Positions 1-6,652 of a stretch of 9,895 nucleotides of DNA are shown in pieces (position 1 is the stretch's first letter; each line of letters starts with the position of its first letter). A program made the position numbers and the translations under genes. This DNA is from Magnetococcales bacterium (lineage in GTDB: Bacteria; Pseudomonadota; Magnetococcia; Magnetococcales; Magnetaquicoccaceae). The notes below the pieces were generated by a model. That model had not been told where the DNA came from. It saw only the letters and a list, made by a program, of their open reading frames with translations, and did no database searches. The stretch is taken from the NCBI GenBank assembly GCA_015228895.1, contig JADGCR010000070.1:1-9895 (forward strand), given 5' to 3'.

Positions 1-2034
1 CAGCCAACGCTCCCTGGCCCGCACGCTGGCCAACAAGGTCACCTCCTCCAGAGGTTCGGAACTCCCCTCGGTCACATAGGCCAGCAGGGGTTCCGGTTTG
101 TTGCGATGATAGCCGAGCACGACCTTGGTGAGGGAGTCCGCGTAGCCGACGGCGGACTCCATGGATTTCTGGGTATTCTCGTAGGGATCGTAGCGCCCCC
201 CCACGGAGAGGGTCCAATAGTCGGTGGGATACCATTCCAGACCGGAGACCACATCCGAATGGGGATGGTTGCCCTGATACTCCCGGTCCCCTTCGGGGGC
301 CCAACGCTGACCGATGGTCAAGGTGGCGAGATTGCGGATGGCGCCGCTCTTCTGGCGTCCGAACAGACGGGAGGTGACGCCATACGCCATCCATTGGCCC
401 GTGCTCACCCGGTCGTCCCCGGAGTAGAGATTGCCCGCATAGAGGTTGCTGACGCTGAAGTGCCGCAACGTGGCGTCGAAGTTGGGCAGGCCGCTCTGAT
501 TGGTGGCGGAGAGCACGGCGTACTGGATGGCCGGTTCCAGGGTGTGTTTGTAAGCCCCGTCCCCATAAGAGCGGGCCAGGTCCATATCCAGACGCAGACG
601 CATGGAGGCCGACTCCCGGCTTTCACTCGCGTCCTTGCCCCCACCGGTCTGATTGGGGTCTCCCTGGATCAGGTAAGAAGTCTCCCGCACTCCCAAGGCA
701 CCGCTCACATGGCCGATGGGCAGGGAGCGCCAGTATTGCAACTCAGGCGCCAGATCCAGGCGTTGCGCCGCGTCCCCGGACATCTGGTAGAAGGAATCGA
801 ACTTGTAATCGCTGTGCCATTGAAAGTGGCCCGCCCCCGCGTAATCCCCCTCCATGGCCCGTTGCAGACCATTCAATGGGCGATCGTCGGAAAGGCTGAT
901 GTAGGGCAGACGCTGCACCGTGAAGCGATCGTTGAGGGCGTCCAGATTCTGATACCACAAGGCGCCGGTCTGGAAGTTGGTGTATCCCCCCTGGCGCAAC
1001 CAGAGCCGATCCGCCTTCAGGCGGGATTCCAGCCGCCGCTCACGGGAATCCACCAGTTTGTTTTGTTGGAAATCGTTCAGGAAATCCCGTGTCTGACTGG
1101 CCGCCAGCCGGGCGTCCAGATCCCAGGAGCCCGCGCTCTGCTGATGCTGGATCAATGTCAGGCCCCGGTGCCGCCCCTCCACGGAGTCGTAGATGTTCTG
1201 GGTATCCAGCTGGCCTTTGTGATTCTCGCCCATGTAGCGGTACTGCGCCTTGGTCAGCATGCCCCGCCGGGTGGTGGGATGCAGGGTGAAGGTGGCGTCC
1301 TGATCCGGGCTGATGTTCCAGTAGTAGGGCAGATCGGCCTCGAAGCCGTTGCCCCCCGCCGCCCGCATGGTGGGATACAACAGACCGCTTTGCCGCTTGG
1401 GCAACAGGGGGTGACGCCACCAGGGCACCCACATCACCGGCACATCCCCCAGACGCAGTTTCACGTTCTGGGCGGTCATGGTGTTGTCCATCCGGTCCAG
1501 ATCGATCTTTTTGGCGGTCAGTTCCCAGGAGGGTTTGGCCGGTTTCTCGCAATCGCAGTTGGTGTAGGTGGCGTCGTGCAGGGTGAAGCGATCCTGGGAG
1601 TGGAACTCCACCCGCTCCGCGGCGATGCGGCCACCCGGCCCGTTGAGGTCCGCGTCCAGTTTGTCCATGGTGCCCTGGCGGTGCTCGATGTCCAGATCCA
1701 CCTTGTCGCTGGTGAACAGATCTCCGTTGCGCTCCAGACGGATGTTGCCGGTGGCGTGGATCTCTCTCTTGTCGATGACGTACGCGGCCTCGTCCGCGGA
1801 AAGTTCCATCAGGCCGGGTTGGGAGATCAACACCTTGCCACGGGCGGTGACCCGCCGGTTTTCCTGATCCATGTCCAGATGGTCGGCGTTCAAATCGATG
1901 GGGGGTTCCTCGGCATGACTGGGGAGGGCGGCCAAGGCCGAAAGGCAGCACAAGAGTGCCAACACTCCCGATGACAGCGGGTGGCGGGCTGGCGCGTCCG
2001 GTCCGACGACTCCATGGGGTTGATCTGGCTTCAT
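1..2034 (-). CDS. lptD: LPS-assembly outer-membrane protein LptD (3' end outside window)
   Basis: LptD is the outer-membrane beta-barrel that, with the lipoprotein LptE, inserts lipopolysaccharide into the outer leaflet. The frame is open from the ATG at 2034 to the window edge, 678 codons; the E. coli protein has 784, so roughly the last hundred residues are probably missing. A basic N-terminus and a hydrophobic stretch (about residues 19-37) form a signal peptide, probably cut after SHA at residue 41. Residues about 44-150 resemble the LptA/OstA fold that receives LPS in the periplasm. A CDC motif (C160, C162) followed by KPAKPSWELTAKKIDLDR is an LptD hallmark and supplies candidate disulfide cysteines. 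The remainder is rich in Tyr, Trp and alternating polar residues, as expected of barrel strands (for example YNGYR-like and GQW segments). An AGGGA Shine-Dalgarno at 2041-2045 sits six bases before the start. It follows folC by 11 bp, so it is probably cotranscribed with it. Identification is from motifs and overall pattern. Confidence 0.9.
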   Translation of the reverse strand, partial: MKPDQPHGVVGPDAPARHPLSSGVLALLCCLSALAALPSHAEEPPIDLNADHLDMDQENRRVTARGKVLISQPGLMELSADEAAYVIDKREIHATGNIRLERNGDLFTSDKVDLDIEHRQGTMDKLDADLNGPGGRIAAERVEFHSQDRFTLHDATYTNCDCEKPAKPSWELTAKKIDLDRMDNTMTAQNVKLRLGDVPVMWVPWWRHPLLPKRQSGLLYPTMRAAGGNGFEADLPYYWNISPDQDATFTLHPTTRRGMLTKAQYRYMGENHKGQLDTQNIYDSVEGRHRGLTLIQHQQSAGSWDLDARLAASQTRDFLNDFQQNKLVDSRERRLESRLKADRLWLRQGGYTNFQTGALWYQNLDALNDRFTVQRLPYISLSDDRPLNGLQRAMEGDYAGAGHFQWHSDYKFDSFYQMSGDAAQRLDLAPELQYWRSLPIGHVSGALGVRETSYLIQGDPNQTGGGKDASESRESASMRLRLDMDLARSYGDGAYKHTLEPAIQYAVLSATNQSGLPNFDATLRHFSVSNLYAGNLYSGDDRVSTGQWMAYGVTSRLFGRQKSGAIRNLATLTIGQRWAPEGDREYQGNHPHSDVVSGLEWYPTDYWTLSVGGRYDPYENTQKSMESAVGYADSLTKVVLGYHRNKPEPLLAYVTEGSSEPLEEVTLLASVRARERWL

Positions 2035-2040
2035 GCAAGG

Positions 2041-2045
2041 TCCCT
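2041..2045 (-). promoter_or_regulatory. Ribosome binding site of lptD
   Basis: AGGGA on the minus strand, six bases (CCTTGC) before the ATG at 2034. It directly abuts the folC stop codon (2046-2048), which favours translation re-initiation or coupling and supports this start over the ATG at 2054-2056, which lies in another frame. Confidence 0.65.
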
Positions 2046-3398
2046 TTAATATGCAATCACTGCGCGTTGTCCGGCGCACGTTGGTCGAGAATCCTGATAC
2101 AATAACAGAGAACGCACCTCTCCCACCAGAAACAAAGATCCGGTCACCAGGATCCGTCCCTCCGGCCCGGTTCCGTCACGAGCCTGGTCCAGCGCCTCCC
2201 GCACACTCCGGCAGGGCGTTGCCGCTCCCCCGGCCTGCCGCCAGAGTTCCACCAGCTCCACCAGGGAACGTCCCCGTTCCCCGCCGCACATCACGGTGAA
2301 GACCGGCCCCACCCATGGCAACAGTTGTCGCACCATGGACAGGGCATTTTTGTTGTTCATCACCGAAAAAATCAAGGTGCAGGGCGTTTTTTTCCGGTCA
2401 TCAAGGGAACCGGACAGAAAACGGACCAACGACCGCACCGCATCCGGGTTGTGCGCCCCATCCAGCCAGACCGGGGGCGGGCCGGGAAAACACTCCAGGC
2501 GACCCGGCCAGCGCGCCCGGGCGACGCCTGCGCGCATGTGGGTGGCGGTGAGGGGCAGACCCAATCTTTGCAACACTCTGGCACCCGCCACGGCCAAGGC
2601 CGCGTTGGCGTACTGGTGCCCACCGGGCAAGGCGGGCGCAGGCAGACGGAGGAGCGCTCCGCTCCGCTCCCGGAAACGCCACGCGCCGTCCGACACCGGG
2701 ACAAAACGAAAAAAATCCCGTCCCTCCACAGCCAGAGGCGCCCCGACCCATCGGGCCATGGCGGTCAGGATTCTTGTGGCTTCCCGGCTCGCGGGGGCGA
2801 TCACGGCCGGCACGCCCGGTTTCAGGACGCCCCCCTTCTCGCGGGCGATGCCCGCCAGGGTGGGTCCCAAAAAATCCTCGTGGTCCAGGCCGATGGAGGT
2901 GATCAGGCTCAGACAGGGGGTCGCCACGTTGGTGGCGTCGAGCCGTCCGCCCAAGCCGGTTTCCAGCAGCACCACACCGGGACCACGGCGGCAGAACCGC
3001 CCGGCGCGGGCGAACCAAAGCAGCGCCGCCGCCGTGGTCAGTTCGAAAAAGGTGGTCTCCTCCCCCTGGTCGTGGGCCAGGGTTTCCGTCAACAGGGTGT
3101 CCAACGCCTCATCGGTGATTTCCCGTCCATCGACGCGTATCCGTTCGTTGAAGCGCTCCAGGTGGGGCGAGGTGAAAACCCCCACCGGAATTCCGGCGGC
3201 GCGCAGCATGGCCTCCAGGAAGGCGATCACCGATCCCTTGCCATTGGTCCCCGCGACATGCACCACCCTCAGTTCCCGCTGGGGGTCGCCCAGGCGGGCC
3301 AGCAGTCGTCGCACCGGTTGCAGACCCGGACGGATGAAGGCCGGCGGGCGACGGACCAGCAGGGCGCGCAGAGCGCCGTCGTTTGCCGGATCATTCAT
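2046..3398 (-). CDS. folC: Bifunctional folylpolyglutamate synthase / dihydrofolate synthase
   Basis: FolC joins glutamate to dihydropteroate (making dihydrofolate) and to reduced folates (making polyglutamates) in the cytosol, using ATP. The 450-residue product has normal family length and all the expected motifs: the P-loop HVAGTNGKGS (residues 47-56), FTSPHLERFNERIRV (75-89), LETGLGGRLDATN (145-157), the signature SIGLDHEDFLG (168-178) and IAREKGG (184-190), in which K188 corresponds to the usual carbamylated lysine. The C-terminal domain begins around residue 297 and carries WLDGAHNP (311-318) and TGSLFLVGEVR (419-429). Whether both activities are present cannot be read from sequence; most proteobacterial enzymes are bifunctional. 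The ATG at 3398 lies inside the end of accD (8-bp overlap, ATGAATGA), a typical translational-coupling arrangement. No separate strong Shine-Dalgarno is seen. lptD follows 11 bp after the stop. Confidence 0.96.
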   Translation of the reverse strand: MNDPANDGALRALLVRRPPAFIRPGLQPVRRLLARLGDPQRELRVVHVAGTNGKGSVIAFLEAMLRAAGIPVGVFTSPHLERFNERIRVDGREITDEALDTLLTETLAHDQGEETTFFELTTAAALLWFARAGRFCRRGPGVVLLETGLGGRLDATNVATPCLSLITSIGLDHEDFLGPTLAGIAREKGGVLKPGVPAVIAPASREATRILTAMARWVGAPLAVEGRDFFRFVPVSDGAWRFRERSGALLRLPAPALPGGHQYANAALAVAGARVLQRLGLPLTATHMRAGVARARWPGRLECFPGPPPVWLDGAHNPDAVRSLVRFLSGSLDDRKKTPCTLIFSVMNNKNALSMVRQLLPWVGPVFTVMCGGERGRSLVELVELWRQAGGAATPCRSVREALDQARDGTGPEGRILVTGSLFLVGEVRSLLLYQDSRPTCAGQRAVIAY

Positions 3399-4353
3399 CC
3401 ATCAACGGCAATCTGGGTTCCTCGTAATGGACAAAGGCGGCGTCCCGGTACGAGCCGCCCTTTTTGCCCTCGACGGCAGCGGCGCGGAAACGGGTCAGGC
3501 GGGAGAGGAACTCCGACAGTTGATCGCGCATTTCGTGACGGGGGCAGATCCGGTCCACGAAGCCGTGCTCCAGCAGGTATTCACTCCGCTGGAAGCCCTC
3601 CGGGAGGGTCTCCCGCATGGTTTGCTCGATGACTCTGGGACCGGCGAAACAGATCAGGGCGTTGGGTTCGGCCAGGATGATGTCCCCAAGCATGGCGAAC
3701 GAGGCCGTGACCCCGCCGGTGGTGGGGTCGGTCAACACCGAAATGAAGGGCAGCCCCAGGTCGTCCAGACGGGTGAGGGCGGTGGAGGTGCGGGCCATTT
3801 GCATCAGGGAGAGGATCCCTTCCTGCATGCGCGCCCCGCCGGAAGCGGAAAAGACCACGTAGCCGCACCCCTCCTCGGCGGCGGTCAGGGCGCCAAAGGC
3901 GATCTTGGCCCCCACCACGGACCCCATGGAGCCCCCCAGAAACTGAAAATCGAATGCGGCCACCACCGCCGGAACCCCCTTGATGGTTCCCTTGAACACC
4001 CGCACCGCATCGTTGAAACCGGTCTCCTTCTGGGCGTCGCGGAGCCGGTCCCGGTATCGTTTCAGATCCTTGAACTTCAGGGGATCGGCGGGCTGCAGCG
4101 CGGCGAACAGCTCCTTGCGTCCCTCCGGGTCGAGGGTGATTTCGATCCGATCCATGCCGGAGATGCGGAAATGGCGTTTGCAGTGGGGACAGACATGCAG
4201 ATTGCGCTCCAGCTCCTTGTGGAACAGCGTCTGGCCGCAAGGCTCGCATTTGATCCACAGTCCTTCCGGCGGATGTTGGGCGCGGGTGGCCGCCACCTTG
4301 ATTTTGGGCTTGAGGATGCGATTAAACCAGTTCATGGGGGTGTTTGACGTCAT
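3391..4353 (-). CDS. accD: Acetyl-CoA carboxylase carboxyltransferase subunit beta
   Basis: AccD pairs with AccA to form the carboxyltransferase, which moves the carboxyl group from biotinylated AccB to acetyl-CoA, giving malonyl-CoA for fatty-acid synthesis. From the chosen start the product has 320 residues, slightly longer than the usual 285-305. An N-terminal four-cysteine zinc finger is complete (C36, C39, C55, C58). The crotonase-like carboxyltransferase core follows, with FLGGSMGSVVG (138-148), SASGGARMQEG (169-179), LTDPTTGGVTASFAMLGD (207-224) and AGPRVIEQT (237-245). Three starts are possible. The ATG at 4353 has GGGAG/GGGA upstream (4364-4368 and 4358-4361) and is preferred. The ATG at 4335 gives the conventional MNWFNRILKPKI beginning but is preceded by a run of C without a ribosome site. 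A TTG at 4401 would add 16 unconserved residues. The gene leads the accD-folC-lptD operon and overlaps folC by 8 bp. Confidence 0.96.
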   Translation of the reverse strand: MTSNTPMNWFNRILKPKIKVAATRAQHPPEGLWIKCEPCGQTLFHKELERNLHVCPHCKRHFRISGMDRIEITLDPEGRKELFAALQPADPLKFKDLKRYRDRLRDAQKETGFNDAVRVFKGTIKGVPAVVAAFDFQFLGGSMGSVVGAKIAFGALTAAEEGCGYVVFSASGGARMQEGILSLMQMARTSTALTRLDDLGLPFISVLTDPTTGGVTASFAMLGDIILAEPNALICFAGPRVIEQTMRETLPEGFQRSEYLLEHGFVDRICPRHEMRDQLSEFLSRLTRFRAAAVEGKKGGSYRDAAFVHYEEPRLPLMDE

Positions 4354-4429
4354 TTGGTCCCGGCTCCCATTCGTTTTTGCCTGCCCTGCAGGTGGATGCA
4401 ATCACCTGAAAAAGTTTGTTTACTGTTTG

Positions 4430-4457
4430 ATTGTCGCTTATTTGGCTAAAAATTCAA
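4430..4457 (-). promoter_or_regulatory. Candidate proximal promoter for accD-folC-lptD
   Basis: Read on the minus strand, TTGAAT (4452-4457) is followed after 16 bases by GACAAT (4430-4435). Each hexamer matches the sigma70 consensus at four of six positions. It would start transcription roughly 70 bases before the preferred accD start. The match is moderate and the region is AT-rich, so a chance occurrence is quite possible. Confidence 0.3.
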
Positions 4458-4510
4458 GGATCATTCACGCCGGGCCACGGTTTTTGCTGGCATGGAACGC
4501 ACCCATTTAA

Positions 4511-4537
4511 ACTTTCATTAAATTGATTAATGAAAGT
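4511..4537. repeat. Perfect 11-bp inverted repeat, 5-bp spacer
   Basis: ACTTTCATTAA (4511-4521) and its exact reverse complement TTAATGAAAGT (4527-4537) flank the spacer ATTGA. The symmetry stops cleanly on both sides. No T-run follows on either strand, so it is not an intrinsic terminator. The length, AT-rich composition and position between divergent promoters fit the operator of a dimeric repressor such as a TetR- or GntR-type protein, but no regulator gene is visible nearby and I do not recognise the motif. It could also form a hairpin in a long accD leader. Confidence 0.65.
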
Positions 4538-4602
4538 CATGATGCGACAAAGGGGCCTTCAGCCGTCGTTTTGCCGGAGTCGGGCGGTCCATCCCGGCAC
4601 AA

Positions 4603-4637
4603 TCTATGTTACAATAATCAAATTATCGTAACATAGA
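4603..4637. promoter_or_regulatory. 35-bp near-perfect palindrome, candidate operator
   Basis: TCTATGTTAC (4603-4612) pairs exactly with GTAACATAGA (4628-4637). Inside them ATAAT (4614-4618) pairs with ATTAT (4622-4626), leaving only 4613/4627, 4619/4621 and the centre at 4620 unpaired: 15 of 17 positions are symmetric. It covers the -10 hexamer of the best leftward promoter, so a protein bound here should block accD transcription. The arm-spacer-arm plan (outer arms about 15 bp apart) recalls BirA biotin operators, which would make sense beside a biotin-dependent carboxylase gene, but the arm sequence does not match the BirA consensus I know. The operator role is inferred from symmetry and position. 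Confidence 0.6.
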
Positions 4638-4657
4638 AGGGACAATCTCCCTGTCAA
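4630..4657 (-). promoter_or_regulatory. Candidate main sigma70 promoter for accD-folC-lptD
   Basis: On the minus strand a perfect -35 box TTGACA (4652-4657) is followed after 16 bases by TATGTT (4630-4635), which matches the -10 consensus at four of six positions. The -10 lies inside the arm of the 35-bp palindrome. Transcription would begin near 4623, leaving a leader of about 270 bases before accD. Confidence 0.5.
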
Positions 4658-4706
4658 TCCCCCTCCTTGGAAGACGTTTGCAAAGGCCATTCCACAAGAA
4701 AAACGC

Positions 4707-4735
4707 TTGCCACCAGGCAGGGCGCCCTATATCTT
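4707..4735 (+). promoter_or_regulatory. Candidate promoter of the small membrane-protein gene
   Basis: TTGCCA (4707-4712, five of six consensus matches) is followed after 17 bases by TATCTT (4730-4735, four of six). It would start transcription about 60 bases before the ATG at 4803. The 8-bp palindrome GGGCGCCC (4720-4727) falls in the spacer. Confidence 0.4.
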
Positions 4736-4790
4736 TGCTTTTGTCAAACCGTGCCTCCATCCAGGCGCGAGGCATCCATTCCAAACGGAC

Positions 4791-4796
4791 GGGGGA
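4791..4796 (+). promoter_or_regulatory. Ribosome binding site that decides the start at 4803
   Basis: GGGGGA lies six bases before the ATG at 4803. No comparable site precedes the earlier in-frame ATG at 4707, so the shorter 115-residue product is favoured. Confidence 0.6.
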
Positions 4797-4802
4797 AACA
4801 TC

Positions 4803-5150
4803 ATGGCTGACGATTCATCCATTGACGAACCATCGGAGCGGGGCGAATCCTCCTCAAAGCGCCGCGGAGCCTCGGAGCCTTCCGAAAGCAGCAAAAAAAA
4901 GGTGATTTCCATTGTCGTCGGCCTGGTGGTGGTGATGATCGCCATGTTGCAACTGACCAGGATGTCCCAGCGCCAGTTGCGGGAAATGCAGTTGGAAGAG
5001 ATGGCCACCCAGTACAAGCAACAGATCGAATTCCGCGACAAGGCCATCCAGCGACGTTTCGACACGATTGAAAACAACAAACAGGCCGACATGCTGGAGT
5101 CCCGTTTCAAACCCCTGGAAGAGCCGGCCGGTTCCCCCACCCGTCCATGA
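4803..5150 (+). CDS. Small single-pass membrane protein, unknown function
   Basis: I do not recognise this 115-residue product. It has three visible parts: a hydrophilic, Ser/Glu/Lys-rich N-terminus (residues 1-30); KKK (31-33) followed by one hydrophobic helix (about 34-52, VISIVVGLVVVMIAMLQL); and a charged, probably helical or coiled-coil region (54-100, SQRQLREMQLEEMATQYK and onwards) ending in a Pro-rich tail. The lysines before the helix predict N-in, C-out topology, placing the coiled coil in the periplasm. The ATG at 4803 is preferred because GGGGGA (4791-4796) lies six bases upstream; the frame stays open back to 4707, but that extension lacks a ribosome site and looks non-coding. 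It is the only plus-strand gene, divergent from accD and convergent with cheR. Coding is supported by sensible composition and a well-formed membrane helix, not by a known family. Confidence 0.7.
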   Translation: MADDSSIDEPSERGESSSKRRGASEPSESSKKKVISIVVGLVVVMIAMLQLTRMSQRQLREMQLEEMATQYKQQIEFRDKAIQRRFDTIENNKQADMLESRFKPLEEPAGSPTRP

Positions 5151-5169
5151 GCGGGCCACGACGCGAGGA

Positions 5170-6648
5170 TCAATCCTGGAGTGACAAGGCCAACTGGCGT
5201 CCCAGTTCCTCGGCGGTCCACTCCTCGTAACCCTCCAGCCGCGCCTGGGGCGGGAGCCGCCGCAGGGCGTCCATGGCGGACTCACGCATTTTTCTGGCGC
5301 GCCCCCCATCCCCGGCCTGTTGATAGAGCGATGCCAACTCCAGATAAGCCGGAATATGGCCCCGATCCAGATAGATGACCTTTTTCAACAACGCCATCAC
5401 CGACTCCGTTTCGCCCCTTTCCTGCAACAGGTGCGCCAACAGAAAATGGGGACCGGAGGCCACCGGATTGAGGCGCAAGGCCTCGTGGCACAAGGTTTCC
5501 GCCTTTTGATTCTCACCCAGGTTGGCGTGGATGCGCGCCAGCAGCATGCGCGCCGCGAAGGCGTTCCGGTCGTCGTCCAGCAACGCCTCCGCCACCCCGA
5601 TGGCCTTGAGAGGGGCGCCCTGTTCAAACAGGGTTCTGGCCTGTTGCAGTTTGTCCGGTCCGATTGAGGGGGGTGGGGAGGGGGGAGGCTGTTTTCCGGA
5701 GCCCGCCGGGTTGGGCGCGGAACCGGAGGGTCTCTTGCCCTGCGCCGTCGCCTGGGCGGGATTGACGGGTTTGACGGGCTTGGCCGGAGCGGGATTCTCC
5801 TCGATGGGACGATGGAAAATCATCGAGTCTGGAAACGATCTGGCGATCAACCGGTTCGGTCCCAGTCCCAGAATGTCGGTCATGGGGTGCGGGATCTCCC
5901 CGTGACCCGTCAACAGGTAGCCCCCCGGCCTCAAGGCGCGGGCGAACTTCTTCACCACCCTGGCGATGGTGGTGCGGTCAAAATAGATGAAGACATTTCG
6001 ACAGACGATCAGGTCCAACTCGCTCAGGCCGGGGCTGGGGAATTCATCTTTCAGCAGGTTGAGGATCCGGAACTCCACCATCTCCCGGATGGTGTCCTCC
6101 AGTTGCCACTCCTCACCCCGCTTGTCAAAATGACGCGCGACCATTCCCAGGTCCACCCCCCGAAAGGCCCACTGGCCATAGCGCGCCTGGACAGCCCGTT
6201 GCAGGGGGATGTCGTTGATGTCGGTGCCAAGAATGGTGACCTGCCAATGCGCCTCCTGGGGCAGCATGGGTTGCAGGAGCATGGCGATGGAGTAGGGTTC
6301 CTCGCCGGAGGCGCAACCGGCGCTCCAGACCCGCAAGGCGCGCTCCCGTTGGCGTCGCCGGAGCAATTCCGGGAGAATCACCTCCTGCAACAGTCTGATC
6401 TGTCCCGCGTCCCGAAAGAAGTAGCTCTCCACGGTGGTCAGCTCGCGGATCAGGGTCTGCCATTCGCAGCGACTCTCCGGGGACTCCTCTTCCAGCAGGT
6501 TCAGGTAGGACTCCATGCCGGGAAAACGGAGGGCATGGGTGCGCAGTCCCAATTTGGTCCGCAGAATGGGGTCATCCCGTTCCGGCATCACCAGTCCGGT
6601 CTGATTGGCGATGATGCGGCGAAAACGTTCCAGGAGTTGCAGGTCCAT
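5170..6648 (-). CDS. cheR: CheR-type protein methyltransferase with C-terminal TPR region
   Basis: CheR enzymes transfer methyl groups from S-adenosylmethionine to glutamates of chemoreceptors. The 492-residue product has an N-terminal helical CheR domain (about 1-65), TTVESYFFRD (71-80) with the conserved FFR, the SAM-binding loop WSAGCASGEEPYS (108-120), the acidic strand end LGTDIND (140-146) and DLIVCRNVFIYFD (212-224). A low-complexity Pro/Ala/Lys linker (about 282-330) leads to a TPR-like helical region (about 331-465), for example ARMLLARIHANLGENQKAE and AYLELASLYQQAGDGGRA. Standard CheR is about 280 residues; fusion to TPRs is known in WspC- and FrzF-type methyltransferases, where the repeats affect target choice. 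The start at 6648 lies four bases after the response-regulator stop, so translation is probably coupled. It is the last gene of the signalling operon, ending 19 bp from the convergent small gene. No chemoreceptor is in view, so the substrate is unknown. Confidence 0.93.
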   Translation of the reverse strand: MDLQLLERFRRIIANQTGLVMPERDDPILRTKLGLRTHALRFPGMESYLNLLEEESPESRCEWQTLIRELTTVESYFFRDAGQIRLLQEVILPELLRRRQRERALRVWSAGCASGEEPYSIAMLLQPMLPQEAHWQVTILGTDINDIPLQRAVQARYGQWAFRGVDLGMVARHFDKRGEEWQLEDTIREMVEFRILNLLKDEFPSPGLSELDLIVCRNVFIYFDRTTIARVVKKFARALRPGGYLLTGHGEIPHPMTDILGLGPNRLIARSFPDSMIFHRPIEENPAPAKPVKPVNPAQATAQGKRPSGSAPNPAGSGKQPPPSPPPSIGPDKLQQARTLFEQGAPLKAIGVAEALLDDDRNAFAARMLLARIHANLGENQKAETLCHEALRLNPVASGPHFLLAHLLQERGETESVMALLKKVIYLDRGHIPAYLELASLYQQAGDGGRARKMRESAMDALRRLPPQARLEGYEEWTAEELGRQLALSLQD

Positions 6649-6652
6649 GCGC

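Larger units (their letters stand above)
4354..4802. other. AT-rich divergent intergenic region with two dyad symmetries
   Basis: This 449-bp gap separates leftward accD from the rightward small membrane-protein gene, so it must carry both promoters. The part from about 4409 to 4640 is visibly AT-richer than the GC-rich flanks. It holds a perfect 27-bp inverted repeat (4511-4537), a 35-bp near-perfect palindrome (4603-4637), two candidate leftward promoters and one candidate rightward promoter, each listed separately. A minor 6-bp hairpin, TGCCTC/GAGGCA at 4752-4757 and 4769-4774, lies in the leader of the rightward gene. No convincing ORF, tRNA or intrinsic terminator was seen. Any accD transcript starting near the large palindrome would have a leader of roughly 270 bases containing the 27-bp repeat. 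Confidence 0.7.

Noticed and set aside
106..1974. 622-codon open frame on the plus strand
   Set aside because: It is the antisense shadow of lptD in codon register; the minus frame shows a signal peptide, the CDC motif and barrel-like composition, while this product is an unstructured Gly/Pro/Val/His mix.
2296..4347. 683-codon and overlapping 435-codon (2325-3632) plus-strand open frames
   Set aside because: Both lie opposite folC and accD, which have unmistakable motifs on the minus strand; the plus translations show no domain and cross two real genes.
4354..4401. Longer accD start at a TTG (4401)
   Set aside because: It would add 16 unconserved residues from a rare start codon with GGTGA directly against it; the ATG at 4353 has better-spaced GGGAG.
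4389..4408. CAGGTG/CACCTG hairpin with an 8-base loop, considered as terminator or operator
   Set aside because: Only six base pairs; the A-run follows on the plus strand and no U-run follows on the minus transcript, so it does not make an intrinsic terminator.
4707..4802. Upstream extension of the small membrane protein to the ATG at 4707
   Set aside because: No ribosome site before 4707, the added residues look non-coding, and the stretch overlaps the candidate promoter; GGGGGA supports the start at 4803.
5151..5180. Possible bidirectional terminator between the convergent small gene and cheR
   Set aside because: Only a tiny AGGAT/ATCCT symmetry with a two-base loop and no T-run; too weak to call.
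4727..5309. Minus-strand open frames of 164 and 151 codons opposite the small membrane protein
   Set aside because: They overlap the well-started plus gene and run into the 3' end of cheR; no ribosome site or domain was seen.
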